From Mogibacterium sp. (GTDB taxonomy: Bacteria > Bacillota > Clostridia > Peptostreptococcales > Anaerovoracaceae), in NCBI GenBank assembly GCA_017432075.1, contig JAFRJV010000116.1:1-64000 (forward strand): 64,000 bases of DNA. Direction: 5' to 3'. Below are positions 9,401 to 17,722 of this stretch, in pieces. The position numbers were made by a program, and so were the translations under genes. The notes under the pieces were generated by a model that was not told the DNA's origin, did not search any database, and saw only the letters and a list, made by a program, of their open reading frames with translations. Position 1 is the stretch's first letter. The number at the start of each line of letters is the position of its first letter.

Positions 9401-9533
9401 GAAGCCTCTGTGATGATTCCCTAAGGTTTACAAGCTGGTCATTTCTCCCCGAATCCGGAATGTAGTAGCATCTGTATGGCTCCGTATTTTCATGTAAAAC
9501 AGCCATATTTTCATAATGTCTCGGTACGATCAT
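6447..9533 (-). CDS. lacZ: Beta-galactosidase, glycoside hydrolase family 2
   Basis: A 1028-residue enzyme, the length of classical LacZ (E. coli about 1024). It shows the GH2 jelly-roll N-terminal domain, immunoglobulin-like domains, TIM barrel, and the C-terminal beta-galactosidase small-chain domain. The acid/base is Glu456 in the motif WSMGNECGYG and the nucleophile is Glu527 in LLVEYCHAMGNG. No signal peptide is seen, so it acts in the cytoplasm on imported galactosides. GGAGGG precedes the ATG. It is first in an operon with the GPH symporter and divergent from an AraC activator. Confidence 0.93.
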   Translation of the reverse strand: MIVPRHYENMAVLHENTEPYRCYYIPDSGRNDQLVNLRESSQRLQMLSGCEWNFSYFQSIHDLKEEFYLPSYGAGDWWNKEYVPFSWQMKGYDKIQYTNIRYPFPYDPPYVPQDNPCGAYRHHFQWHKDPKAGCTFLNFEGVDSCFFVWLNGRYVGYSQISHNTSEFDVTSFLVEGDNLLAVLVLKWCDGSYLEDQDKFRMSGIFRDVYLLNRPATGIRDYRITTEISPDQNSAAMDIDLTFAGNHPVPVKASLFHTDEKGKEHMDAGAVISDDSKIHLRVKNPILWNAEKPFLYKLILETSNEVINERVGFRTVCIRDNRVLLNGTPITFNGVNRHESDPVTGAVMDYQRTLSDLMMIKENNFNSVRASHYPAVPFFYQLCDSIGLYVIDEADNESHGTEELYFYEDDYSRRMQLAHERIADNPDFIGPTLDRIRSMVIRNRNRPCILVWSMGNECGYGCTFERALEWTKANDPDRLTTYESAYYRADDREYDCSKIDLVGRMYPSFEDVRDYLDNDPAAPLLLVEYCHAMGNGPGDIEDYHELIEEYPALCGGFIWEFCDHAVYGGRTREGKDIYLYGGDNGELQHDGNFCLDGIVYPDRRPHTNLFEYRNVYRPLRSSYDLASGKLTISNHMDFTDPEDVISASYTLVLDGTRIAEGTLEVPSIKPGTSVSLELPLTVPSKGRCFLWISYVLKKPQGALPAGHELGFDEIRIPVAYPRYAKALMVMNNASCDTGYPLSHQDKDTLTVISGKGFSYSFDKRTGMPVSMNFEGEELLDKPLEFNFWRAPVDNDMFVVDRWKKQRLDHTMTRAYEVNCVCNADSAEIHVRQSAGAMSVQPVVRMETVWKINSSGAITLKVNAAKDPQIRNLPRIGIRMFLKKWLKVVSYYGMGPMESYVDKHQAARHDSFTATIGELHEPYIRPQENGSHYDCDYVSVRGKGMCLHVIPADENTLSFNASRFTQEELGNKAHEHELTSCGSTVLCIDHLMSGLGSASCGPEIQKAYRIDKESYNFAFMIIPENLNKQI

Positions 9534-9591
9534 CAGTTCCCTCCTGCGTCAGAGAAACATGCTTAAATTCATAGGATTTCAACTTAAAAAC

Positions 9592-9648
9592 ATTATAAAA
9601 ACCGGCTATTTTAAAACATATGCACAAAACAGTATAAAACCTGCACAA
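9592..9648 (-). promoter_or_regulatory. lacZ promoter with direct-repeat AraC-type operator
   Basis: On the minus strand a -10 TATAAT (9597-9592) has only a weak -35 (TATGTT, 9620-9615). Directly upstream lie two direct repeats TGCACAA (plus-strand 9621-9627 and 9642-9648) spaced exactly 21 bases, two helical turns. This is the geometry for an AraC-family dimer touching the -35 and activating transcription. The divergent AraC gene is the obvious regulator. Confidence 0.6.
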
Positions 9649-9732
9649 GCTTGGAATTAAGCGGTTCAGGCATTGCCAGTACTCAGGATTGTTAGGTAAA
9701 ATAAGCGGCAAAAGACATAAGAGGTTGCAGAA

Positions 9733-10605
9733 ATGTATGTGAATTCAGGCTATCTTCATAATTCGAGAACTCCATTTAAAGAAAAGGTCAGACCGCTAAG
9801 GATCCTCAGTGCCGGCACTTACCAGCTTCACAGTTTGCAGAAGCTTCCGACATGGCGTCCGAGAGGCCGTGTCGACTGGCAGTTGATATATATCGCGGCG
9901 GGAAAGGGTCATTTCATTTTTGATAATAAGGAAGTCATTGTTCCTGCGGGCAATATGGTTCTGTTCCAGCCTAAAGAGGAGCAGCACTATTACTATCTGG
10001 GTGAGGATCGCACACAGGTATGGTTTGTGCACTTCACAGGACGCGAGATCAAAAAGATCCTTCAGAATTATGAGATCCCGCTGGACAGCAGCATTCTCAG
10101 TACGGGACTGTCCAGAGAGTATGAAGATTATTTCCGCAAAATGAGAGATGAGCTTGTTGCCTGCAGATGGGGCTATGAAGAAATGCTTTCGTATCTGTTC
10201 CGCGAGCTTCTGATGACCATGCATCGGCGAATGGAGGAGAATCTTCCCCGTTTTTCAGGCTTTACCAGCCAGGAGATCGATCTGGCCAAAGAGTACTTCA
10301 CAGAGCATTACAATGAAGAAATCAGCATAGAGGAGTATGCGCTTTCAAGACATGTAAGCGCCAGCTGGTTCAACAAAAACTTCAAGAAAGTAGTAGGAAC
10401 AACACCTATGAAATATATACTTTCCACAAGGATACGGAATGCACAGATCCTTCTGGAAACTACAGATTATAACATTTCCAACATAGCTTCCATGGTCGGG
10501 TATGAAAACGCATTCTACTTCAGCCGGCTTTTCAAAAAAGAAAAAGGCCTCTCACCTGCAGCATACAGAAAGGTCTTCCGTGAGAAATACCGGGAACATC
10601 TGTAA
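9733..10605 (+). CDS. AraC family transcriptional activator of the galactoside locus
   Basis: A 290-residue protein. The N-terminal half is a cupin-like sugar-binding domain (around residues 25-110, including AGKGHFIFDNKEVIVPAGNM and the following PKEEQHYY). The C-terminal 100 residues contain two helix-turn-helix units, the second with the AraC signature ISNIASMVGYENAFYFSRLFKKEKGLSP in two parts. It is transcribed away from the lacZ operon, with candidate 21-base-spaced binding sites next to the lacZ -35. Predicted role: galactoside-responsive activator of lacZ and the symporter. Confidence 0.9.
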   Translation: MYVNSGYLHNSRTPFKEKVRPLRILSAGTYQLHSLQKLPTWRPRGRVDWQLIYIAAGKGHFIFDNKEVIVPAGNMVLFQPKEEQHYYYLGEDRTQVWFVHFTGREIKKILQNYEIPLDSSILSTGLSREYEDYFRKMRDELVACRWGYEEMLSYLFRELLMTMHRRMEENLPRFSGFTSQEIDLAKEYFTEHYNEEISIEEYALSRHVSASWFNKNFKKVVGTTPMKYILSTRIRNAQILLETTDYNISNIASMVGYENAFYFSRLFKKEKGLSPAAYRKVFREKYREHL

Positions 10606-10628
10606 ATCCGGCTTCCTGATCGCCCACT

Positions 10629-10670
10629 AAAAAAACCGTAAACCCTGTGATAAAGGCTTACGGCTTTTTT
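10629..10670. terminator. Intrinsic terminator, bidirectional
   Basis: Stem CCGTAAACC (10636-10644) with GGCTTACGG (10655-10663), one mismatch, preceded by an A run and followed by a T run. It lies between the araC-type gene and the converging small membrane gene. Confidence 0.8.
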
Positions 10671-10688
10671 CTTTTAATGGTGCCGGAC

Positions 10689-10850
10689 TCAGAGTTTGTC
10701 GTCCTTTTTTACCAGGCAGTAAATTCCCAGAGCAAACCAGACGCCGGCTGCAACCAGGTATCCCCAGCTGTGTCCTCTGATGAATGACAGCAGGCATCCG
10801 ATAAACGCTATGAAGTAAAGCGCTGCCAGTACTTTGTTGTTTTCAAACAT
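10689..10850 (-). CDS. Small membrane protein, 53 residues
   Basis: A complete short frame from ATG 10850-10848, with AGGAGGT 5 bases upstream, to TGA at 10691-10689. It predicts MFENNKVLAALYFIAF followed by a second hydrophobic helix (GYLVAAGVWFALGIYCLV) and a basic/acidic tail KKDDKL, that is, two membrane helices with a short loop. It sits 34 bases downstream of the iron alcohol dehydrogenase gene. The strong ribosome site and hydrophobic pattern support a real gene; function unknown. Confidence 0.7.
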   Translation of the reverse strand: MFENNKVLAALYFIAFIGCLLSFIRGHSWGYLVAAGVWFALGIYCLVKKDDKL

Positions 10851-10884
10851 ATTATACCTCCTGCATGGATCTCCGCCGTGGCAT

Positions 10885-12060
10885 CTACTTCAGGCCGGAG
10901 GCCATCATGTAGATGCTGAAGATGTCTTCAGTGTCGAGGACTTTGAAGTTGCCTATCTTGCGGGCATTCTGGAAGGTTACTCCCAGTGCGGCAGTGCGGC
11001 ATGCTGCCTCGTCGAAGTTGAGGCCGAGCCCTGCGATATCTGTCGGCATGTCGATCGAGCGGAAGAATGCTTCGAAGTTTTCGATAGTCCTGACCGGATC
11101 GCTTTCACCGAATACTCCCTCGCCGAGCTTTACGAATCTGGCCGGATCGACTTCGAGCACGTATCTTGCCCATGATCCCCAGATGGCTGCGAGACCTGCG
11201 CCATGCGCTACGTCATACTCCGCGGAAAGCTCGTGCTCTATCTGATGGCATGCCCAGTCGCCTTTATTGGAGTTGCCGGCTGCCATGAGTCCGTTGTGCG
11301 AGAGCGAACCACACCACATGAGGTTTGCTCTTGCGTCATAATCGTCAGGGTTTTCAAGCGCGACCGGAGCCCACTTCATGACCTCTTTGAGGAGAGTGAA
11401 CGAGAGCTGGTCGGTGAAGTCGAGCGCGTATCCCTGATGGAAATATCTCTCGAGCGTGTGCATCATAATGTCGGTAGCCCCGCACGCGGTCTGGTATTTC
11501 GAGACCGTCGCGGTCAGCATAGGATCGAGGATAGAAAAGATCAGTCTGCCGTAGTCCGTGTTGACGCCCCTCTTGTATGTCGGGTCTGACTCGTCATTCG
11601 TGATAACGGATGAGTCGCTCATCTCGGATCCTGTTGCCGAAAGAGTCAGCACACAGCCTACCGGTGCGGTGCCTTCGACCTTGCGCTTCCCGCAGTAGAA
11701 GTCCCATACGTCCCCGCCGCCGTAAACGCCGTAGCCGATAGCCTTTGCACTGTCGAGAACTGAGCCGCCGCCGACTGCCAGGATGAAGTCACAGCCTTCT
11801 TTCCTGTAGAGCTCGATGCCCTTGCGGACCAGCGAGACTCTCGGGTTAGGAACAACGCCGCCAAGTTCCACATACTCTATACCCTCTTCTTTGAGTCTTT
11901 CCTCGATATCGTCCAGGAGGCCTGTCCTTCTGACCGATCCGCTTCCGAAGTGGATCAGCACTTTTACTGCGCCATAGCGCTTCAGTACTTCGCCGACGTG
12001 ATCCTCGGCTCCGACTCCGAAATATACGTGAGTAGGTGTGAAGTATTCCATAATTGCCAT
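10885..12060 (-). CDS. Iron-containing alcohol dehydrogenase (butanol dehydrogenase-like)
   Basis: A 391-residue group III alcohol dehydrogenase. The NAD(P)-binding region has the typical GGGSVLDSAKAI motif. The metal ligands are in the stretch TDIMMHTLERYF (Asp, His) and in the two later histidines of HQIEHELSAEYDVAHGAGLA. Overall the sequence is closest to the BdhA/YqhD class that reduces aldehydes to alcohols. It follows the GH13 glucosidase by 13 bases. Cofactor preference and physiological aldehyde are not readable. Confidence 0.88.
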   Translation of the reverse strand: MAIMEYFTPTHVYFGVGAEDHVGEVLKRYGAVKVLIHFGSGSVRRTGLLDDIEERLKEEGIEYVELGGVVPNPRVSLVRKGIELYRKEGCDFILAVGGGSVLDSAKAIGYGVYGGGDVWDFYCGKRKVEGTAPVGCVLTLSATGSEMSDSSVITNDESDPTYKRGVNTDYGRLIFSILDPMLTATVSKYQTACGATDIMMHTLERYFHQGYALDFTDQLSFTLLKEVMKWAPVALENPDDYDARANLMWCGSLSHNGLMAAGNSNKGDWACHQIEHELSAEYDVAHGAGLAAIWGSWARYVLEVDPARFVKLGEGVFGESDPVRTIENFEAFFRSIDMPTDIAGLGLNFDEAACRTAALGVTFQNARKIGNFKVLDTEDIFSIYMMASGLK

Positions 12061-12073
12061 AATGAATCTCCTT

Positions 12074-13780
12074 TTACTTCTTGTTCTCTTCGAACAGTAT
12101 AGCCTCGTAAGGCTTCATGTGCATTATCTCTTCCACTTCGGCATCTGTGCGGCCGCGGTTAGTCATCCGGATCGTGAGCTCTTCAAGCTCGAAGTCGCCC
12201 GGCATTATGAAGTCGGCGCGCGTACCGGAGAAGTTTCCGACTATCAGGAAGCGCTTGCCGTCGCAGGATCTGCTGTACGAGATCACCTGTCTGTCGTCAG
12301 GATAGTACTCTATGGTGTCACCGTAGATCAGCGTCTTCTCGGACTTTCTGAGCGCGAGAAGCTCCTGATAGAACCTGTATATAGACTTGCCCGCGGCAAG
12401 GTCTGCCTCGACATTTATCGTCTTATAGTCCGGGTTCACGCACTGCCACGGTCCAGCTCCCCTGTTGAAGCCCGCGTTGACCGATGAGTTCCACTGCATC
12501 GGAGTCCTGGCATTGTCTCTGGCTGCACCTCTCATCATTCTGAACGCCAGGCGGTCAGGAATATGCAGGTCTGACGCCATCTCGAATATGAAATGAGTGA
12601 CCGGGTCCTTCATCTGTTCAGGGCCGGTGAACTTCGTGTTTGTCATGCCGATCTCTTCGCCCTGATATATGAACGGTGTGCCCCATCCCAGGAAGGTGAT
12701 CATCGCCAGGAATGTGGCTGCTTCGTATCTGTATTTCTTTGTGTTTATACCGAACCTGCTGACGCTCCTCGCCTGGTCATGGTTCTCAAGCACGAGGGTG
12801 TTCCAGCCGGTACCGTGGTATCTGATCTGCGGTTCCAGCAGTCCTCGCTTGAACTGCTTCAGGTTGAACGGTTTTGGTATCATCTTGAGGCCGAACGCGT
12901 TATCTGAGGTGAGGTGCTCAAAATCGAATATTGTGTCGAGCTCGCCGGATTCTTCGTTTATGTATCTGTGCGCGTGTTCCTCGTCAGGTATGTATGACTC
13001 TCCGACTGTATATGTGTCGTAAAGCGAGAGTGCCTTGTCATTCAGCTCCTGAAGGAACTCGTGCATGCGCGGTCCGTCGACATAGAACGGCGTACCCTTC
13101 TGGAAACGCAGCGGATTCCTGTCATCCCTGAGCGGATAGACCTTTGAGATCATGTTGAACACGTCGAATCTGAAACCGTCGACTCCCTTTTCAAGCCAGA
13201 AGCGCAGCACACCGGCCATCTCTTCCCTGACCTTCGGATTTTCCCAGTTGAGATCCGGCTGCTCAGGCGCAAAGAGGTGCAGGTAGTATTCGTCGGTTCC
13301 AAGTATCCACTCCCAGGCCGGGCCGGTGAACGAAGAGGTCCAGTTGGTCGGCGGTATCAGTTCACCGTCCTTGTCTCTTCTGCCCTTGCGGATTATATAG
13401 TAATCGCGGTACGGCGAGTCCTTGTCGGCCAGCGCAGCCTTGAACCACGCGTGCTCATTGCTCGTGTGATTGAACACAGCATCCATTATCACTTTGAGGC
13501 CGCGCTTGTGGCACTCGGCCACGAGCTTCTCGAAATCCTCCATGGTACCGAACGCCGGATGGATCTTTTTATAGTCCGCTATATCGTAACCGTAGTCCTT
13601 CCACGGCGAATCGTAGAGCGGCGAGAACCAGATGGCTGTCACGCCAAGGTCTTTTATGTAGTCGAGCTTCGAGATGATGCCCGGTATGTCACCGATTCCG
13701 TCATTGTTCGAATCCATGAAGCTGAGCGGATAAATCTGATAAACCACCGCTTCTTTATACCAGTTTGTTTTTACAGCCAT
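12074..13780 (-). CDS. malL: GH13 alpha-glucosidase (oligo-1,6-glucosidase type)
   Basis: A 568-residue cytoplasmic GH13 enzyme. The catalytic triad is Asp206 (GFRFDVFNM), Glu261 (TVGESY) and Asp335 (LENHDQAR). The region-II loop starts with DVFNM, and the short QPDLNWENP motif is typical of subfamily 31 exo-glucosidases. It should hydrolyse alpha-1,6 or alpha-1,4 linkages of isomalto- or malto-oligosaccharides. No sugar transporter adjoins it; it shares a transcript with the iron alcohol dehydrogenase. Exact linkage preference is uncertain, so the symbol is tentative. Confidence 0.88.
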   Translation of the reverse strand: MAVKTNWYKEAVVYQIYPLSFMDSNNDGIGDIPGIISKLDYIKDLGVTAIWFSPLYDSPWKDYGYDIADYKKIHPAFGTMEDFEKLVAECHKRGLKVIMDAVFNHTSNEHAWFKAALADKDSPYRDYYIIRKGRRDKDGELIPPTNWTSSFTGPAWEWILGTDEYYLHLFAPEQPDLNWENPKVREEMAGVLRFWLEKGVDGFRFDVFNMISKVYPLRDDRNPLRFQKGTPFYVDGPRMHEFLQELNDKALSLYDTYTVGESYIPDEEHAHRYINEESGELDTIFDFEHLTSDNAFGLKMIPKPFNLKQFKRGLLEPQIRYHGTGWNTLVLENHDQARSVSRFGINTKKYRYEAATFLAMITFLGWGTPFIYQGEEIGMTNTKFTGPEQMKDPVTHFIFEMASDLHIPDRLAFRMMRGAARDNARTPMQWNSSVNAGFNRGAGPWQCVNPDYKTINVEADLAAGKSIYRFYQELLALRKSEKTLIYGDTIEYYPDDRQVISYSRSCDGKRFLIVGNFSGTRADFIMPGDFELEELTIRMTNRGRTDAEVEEIMHMKPYEAILFEENKK

Positions 13781-13835
13781 TTTTGCCTCTTTTCTTTGAC
13801 TGAGGTTAAAATTGCGACAAGATGCGGCGCATGTC

Positions 13836-15452
13836 TTAATTCGAGGTTACTGAAAGGAGCATCGGTAAGAGCTGCTTTTTGCGGCTCATGACTCCAGGCA
13901 TGTCGTATATCTGTTCATCGATCTTTGTGTATGGAAGATCGCGGTTCGCCTTGTTGTTCGATGCAAGCAGAACACTGTTCTCCCTGAGCACGTCGGTGAC
14001 CATCAAGAGCGCCCAGTCAAGTCCCTGTGAATCAGCGATCTTCTGCAGAGCGTCGATGTATGTCTGCGCGTATTGATCTATATCTGACAGCGTAGTTACT
14101 TCGCACTGCCCGATACCCATCTTTGTGCCGCTGTTCTCATATTTCTTGAAGTCGGAGAGGATCATCTCATCCGGATCCTGTGTCGCCAGGTTGTCCGAGA
14201 TGCTGAAGAGTTTTTCACCGAATTCCTGCACGCTCGGTACCTTGGCGAGTCTCGCGAGCATCTCAACTGCCTGCATGTCCTGCATGGTCGTAGTCGGGCT
14301 GCGGAGGATCAGCGTGTCGGCGATTATGCCTGTAAGCATCGTCCTTGCGCTGTACTGATCAGGCATGATGCCGTGTCTCATGTACTGCTGATAGATTATC
14401 GTATTTACGCTGCCAAGCGGTTCGGCGGCGATGAATATAGGCATCGTTGTTGACAGCGAGTCGAGTCTGTGGTGATCGACGATCTCCACTACATCTGCAG
14501 TCTCGATTCCCTCTATGCTCTGCGCCGGTTCGTTGTGGTCAACCATGATCACTTTGTTGACCGGTCGCTCGAGGAAGCAGCGCCTTGTGACGAAGCCCTT
14601 GAACTCCCCATTCTCCATTACAGCAAGACCTCTGGTGTGTGAGTTCGCGAATATCTTTCTGCCTTCGACGAACAGGTCGTCTATGTCGATGGTTGAGGTC
14701 GCAGACTGCATCATGGATTCGATCGACTCAGCCAGTCTGATCCTTCTGAGGGTTTCTGCCGTGCCGAGGCCCGTCATGAATACCGCGCCATCGAAGTCGC
14801 TGAAGTCCACGTCCGGTGCTTTGTCAGCCGCTGCAATGACGATAGCAGGCACCTGCTTCTCAACCGCCAGCCTGATATGCTCTTTGCGCGGTCCGAGAAC
14901 CACGATGCAGCTTCCGATCTCATCAAGCATCGCGCTGAACGCTTCGAATGTGCCTGCACCGACCAGCAGGGATCCTTCGATCTCATCGCTCTTCCCCCTG
15001 TGTATCAGTTCACCCGGTATGACGCGAAGCACGTTGTCTACCGTGAACCTGTATGTAGGGATCTCTTCCTTGTTGTCAGACAGGAACCATCCCGTGATAT
15101 CGTCGACACTGAGCAGGCCCTTGAATTCACTGCCATCGTAGATAGGCACAACGGACGGATTATCCTCGTTATATGCGTTTACGAGAGCGAAGATTGGCGC
15201 GCCTGCCTGTATGTGGATCTGCGGCTCGAGCATGACGTCCCTGACTTTAGGGAATACGTCCTTCTTGTACGGCGGGATCTCTATACCCATCGCTTCCATC
15301 TGCTCTCTTACCTGATCGGATACAGGACTGCAGTGGATCGCGATGTACTCGTTTTCACTGTCCGTGAGATTCTTGAGGTTGGCATATGAGGATGCCGCGC
15401 AGAGGCTGTCGATATCCGGATTCCTGTGCCCTGTTATATATATTTTTCCCAT
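13836..15452 (-). CDS. ppaC: Family II manganese-dependent inorganic pyrophosphatase with CBS and DRTGG domains
   Basis: A 538-residue DHH-family enzyme that hydrolyses pyrophosphate. The catalytic N-terminal motif GHRNPDIDS (residues 8-16) and the later VDHNEPAQS and DHHRLD motifs supply metal ligands. Between them (about residues 65-300) is an insert with two CBS-domain halves around a DRTGG domain, the regulatory version that binds adenine nucleotides (AMP/ADP inhibiting, ATP or diadenosine polyphosphate activating in characterised clostridial homologues). Normal catalytic-only forms have about 310 residues. It is last in the flavodoxin-LtrA-thioesterase operon. Confidence 0.93.
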   Translation of the reverse strand: MGKIYITGHRNPDIDSLCAASSYANLKNLTDSENEYIAIHCSPVSDQVREQMEAMGIEIPPYKKDVFPKVRDVMLEPQIHIQAGAPIFALVNAYNEDNPSVVPIYDGSEFKGLLSVDDITGWFLSDNKEEIPTYRFTVDNVLRVIPGELIHRGKSDEIEGSLLVGAGTFEAFSAMLDEIGSCIVVLGPRKEHIRLAVEKQVPAIVIAAADKAPDVDFSDFDGAVFMTGLGTAETLRRIRLAESIESMMQSATSTIDIDDLFVEGRKIFANSHTRGLAVMENGEFKGFVTRRCFLERPVNKVIMVDHNEPAQSIEGIETADVVEIVDHHRLDSLSTTMPIFIAAEPLGSVNTIIYQQYMRHGIMPDQYSARTMLTGIIADTLILRSPTTTMQDMQAVEMLARLAKVPSVQEFGEKLFSISDNLATQDPDEMILSDFKKYENSGTKMGIGQCEVTTLSDIDQYAQTYIDALQKIADSQGLDWALLMVTDVLRENSVLLASNNKANRDLPYTKIDEQIYDMPGVMSRKKQLLPMLLSVTSN

Positions 15453-15461
15453 ACTGTCTCC

Positions 15462-15851
15462 TTACTTAAGTTTGGCCTCTGTGCGGGCCATGAATTTATC
15501 CACGTTTATTATAAAGCGCTCGTGCATGCCTTCACCTATAAGGCCTGCGTCGTCACTTGCGCTTACCCTGAAGACCAGTCTGCGCCCGTCGACTTCAACG
15601 AGCTCGCTCTCGCATGTTATGTGCGCTCCAACCGGGCTGGCCGAAAGATGTGACACGTCGAGTTTTGTACCGACCGTGCTCCTTCCCTCTTCCATGCAAG
15701 GCTCAACGCTCGCCCATGCCGTGTTCTCCATGAGAGCGATCATCGCAGGAGTCGCGTAGACCGTCAGTCCGCCGCTTCCCCATGCGTCTGCGCACAGCTC
15801 TTTTGTAACTATCATCTCTTTGCTGCTTTTGATTCCTGGTTTGAGTTCCAT
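15462..15851 (-). CDS. FlK-like hotdog thioesterase
   Basis: A 129-residue protein if started at ATG 15851, with an AAGGA site just upstream. A longer frame from 15899 would overlap the LtrA gene. It has the single-domain hotdog fold of fluoroacetyl-CoA thioesterase relatives. The residues expected of the FlK active site are present in order: Thr in YATPAM, Glu in MENTAW and His in VSHLSASPVG. It probably hydrolyses a small acyl-CoA. Substrate specificity for a fluorinated compound should not be assumed. Confidence 0.78.
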   Translation of the reverse strand: MELKPGIKSSKEMIVTKELCADAWGSGGLTVYATPAMIALMENTAWASVEPCMEEGRSTVGTKLDVSHLSASPVGAHITCESELVEVDGRRLVFRVSASDDAGLIGEGMHERFIINVDKFMARTEAKLK

Positions 15852-15864
15852 TTCCTTCGTCCTC

Positions 15865-17022
15865 TTATATTTCACACTCCGCCGCTTCTTCGGCGGCAAC
15901 TTTCTTTCCGACTCTGTAGAACACCGCGAACACGCTCCATACGTATGCGACCGTGATCAGGATATGCGCGCTCGGCACGTTCATGAATACCATCATCAGC
16001 ATCACGAAGCACAGTGTCATGATCCACAGCTTCTGCATGAACGCTGTGTTGATGTGGCATCTAACCTTGGCATATCTGCCAAGCGCGAACAGGAAGGCGA
16101 AGTAGCCGACCATCGATGCCACGAGGAATACCATCTTCGGCCTGATCGCCACTTCTTCCTCGCGCATGAACTCGAGCGACGCGGTGATGTTGTTGAGCCC
16201 GAATATGATGAAGATGTGGATCAGCATGTACAGCAGACCGTTGTCTTCCCTGTCTCTGTCGAGCAGCTTGTCATAGATGACTTCGTACGACAGGAAGAGT
16301 CCGACTACTATGAGGAAGCCCATCAGAGAGAAATAGATCACGCTCCAGTCGAAGCTTCCGTCTCCCACAAAGTACGATGAGATGACGACTATCATCTCGC
16401 CGAATGTGAACACCACATAGAGCATGGCGCGTTCCGTCAGGTGGCTGAAATCGATCATCCCACTCACTCCGGTTCTCTTGCCGAGCGGAGTCATCACTAT
16501 GCCGAGGATCACTGCGGCGAATGCGATCGGCGGCGCGAGCGCAGGCTTCACTATCGAAGCAGCAAGCACGATGAATGCCTCAATGAACAGCGTTGCAGCC
16601 ATCTTCTTTATGATCTCGCGGTTCCACACATCCATTTTGTGGTTGCGGAGCTCTATCACATACTGCAGCCCGATGTTGATGAGTATGAGTCCCCAGGCGA
16701 TGTGGTATTGCGCCTGATATGCATGCCAGTTGCTCCGCGTACTCTGACCCATGAAATACATCAGGTACATGGTGATCAGCAGGAATACGTGATCCCGCAC
16801 TCCGTTGCGGCCGAACATGTTGATGTAGAACGTGGTGAAGTTCCAGATCTGGATGATCGCCAGCGTGCAGAGTATGTACGCGAGGAATGAGTCAAGCGAA
16901 ACGAAGCCTCCCTCGATATGGCTTAGAAGCGCATTGTTGCGGCCCGCCATGTATACGAATACCAGGTCGTATATAAGTTCGAGATATTCTACTTTCTTTT
17001 CTTCGTTCTTCAGGGGAAACAT
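15865..17022 (-). CDS. LtrA family membrane protein (low temperature requirement A)
   Basis: A 385-residue protein with about ten hydrophobic segments and the family N-terminal signature VEYLELIYDLVFVYM followed by a second acidic motif later in the chain. The ATG directly abuts the TAA of the flavodoxin gene. LtrA was named from a Listeria mutant unable to grow in the cold; the biochemical role is not known. Confidence 0.85.
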   Translation of the reverse strand: MFPLKNEEKKVEYLELIYDLVFVYMAGRNNALLSHIEGGFVSLDSFLAYILCTLAIIQIWNFTTFYINMFGRNGVRDHVFLLITMYLMYFMGQSTRSNWHAYQAQYHIAWGLILINIGLQYVIELRNHKMDVWNREIIKKMAATLFIEAFIVLAASIVKPALAPPIAFAAVILGIVMTPLGKRTGVSGMIDFSHLTERAMLYVVFTFGEMIVVISSYFVGDGSFDWSVIYFSLMGFLIVVGLFLSYEVIYDKLLDRDREDNGLLYMLIHIFIIFGLNNITASLEFMREEEVAIRPKMVFLVASMVGYFAFLFALGRYAKVRCHINTAFMQKLWIMTLCFVMLMMVFMNVPSAHILITVAYVWSVFAVFYRVGKKVAAEEAAECEI

Positions 17023-17544
17023 TTATTCACCAAGATGCTTCTGCGCCCAGGCGGCTACCTTATCTTTAGCTTCCGGTACTGACGAGCCCTGGATGGCGAA
17101 TGCCTTTTCGACCTTGGCGTGTGTGCAGAACTTCTTAAGATCTGACCTGGCGTTTGCCTCCCCGCTTCCTTCGTGGGTCATAACAGGGAATACGTGCTTG
17201 CCTCTGAAGTGGAGCTTCTCGAGCTGGCCGAATACCGCGCACGGATATGTGCCCCACCAGCATGGTCCTGCGACCACGATGTTGTCGTAGTCCTTTATGT
17301 CGTGCAGGTACGCTTTGAGTTTCGGGCGGGCATTGTCTCTCTGCTCCTGCCTCGCTACCTCGGTGCACTCCATGTAGTCGGCCGGGTATTCCTTTACGGT
17401 CTCGATCTCGAAAAGATCCGCTCCGACCGCGTCACGAATGTATTCAGCAACGAGCTCGGTGTTGCCCTTCTCGAGCTCGACTATCTTTCCGTTTACATAA
17501 TTCTGTCCCTTGCGGGAAAAATAGATCACAAGGTTTCTGCTCAT
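17023..17544 (-). CDS. Flavodoxin-fold FMN protein
   Basis: A 173-residue flavodoxin. The N-terminal phosphate-binding loop is YFSRKGQNYVNG (about residues 8-19), and a GPCWWGTYP loop fits the second FMN contact region. It resembles the flavodoxin_4-like proteins common in Clostridia rather than electron-transfer flavodoxins of nitrogen fixation. First gene of a four-gene operon with LtrA, thioesterase and pyrophosphatase; an extended -10 promoter is visible upstream. Predicted role: low-potential electron carrier or quinone/FMN reductase partner. Confidence 0.85.
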   Translation of the reverse strand: MSRNLVIYFSRKGQNYVNGKIVELEKGNTELVAEYIRDAVGADLFEIETVKEYPADYMECTEVARQEQRDNARPKLKAYLHDIKDYDNIVVAGPCWWGTYPCAVFGQLEKLHFRGKHVFPVMTHEGSGEANARSDLKKFCTHAKVEKAFAIQGSSVPEAKDKVAAWAQKHLGE

Positions 17545-17575
17545 ATTCTTCTCCTGTTACTGTTTTCATCTCAAT

Positions 17576-17584
17576 ATTATAACA
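17576..17584 (-). promoter_or_regulatory. Extended -10 promoter for the flavodoxin operon
   Basis: On the minus strand TGTTATAAT is an extended -10 element (TG one base before a perfect TATAAT), 32 bases before the flavodoxin ATG. No convincing -35 is present, which is acceptable for this class. Confidence 0.45.
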
Positions 17585-17722
17585 TACAGTTTGTATTCTT
17601 TTTATACATGTTGATTTACGGTTTTTCGCCTCTTCATCACAATATTAATGTATTATCCGAATTAACAGGACCAATCGTTTCTCGGAAAGCCAGGTAACCC
17701 ATTTCAGAAAAAGGAGGACACT

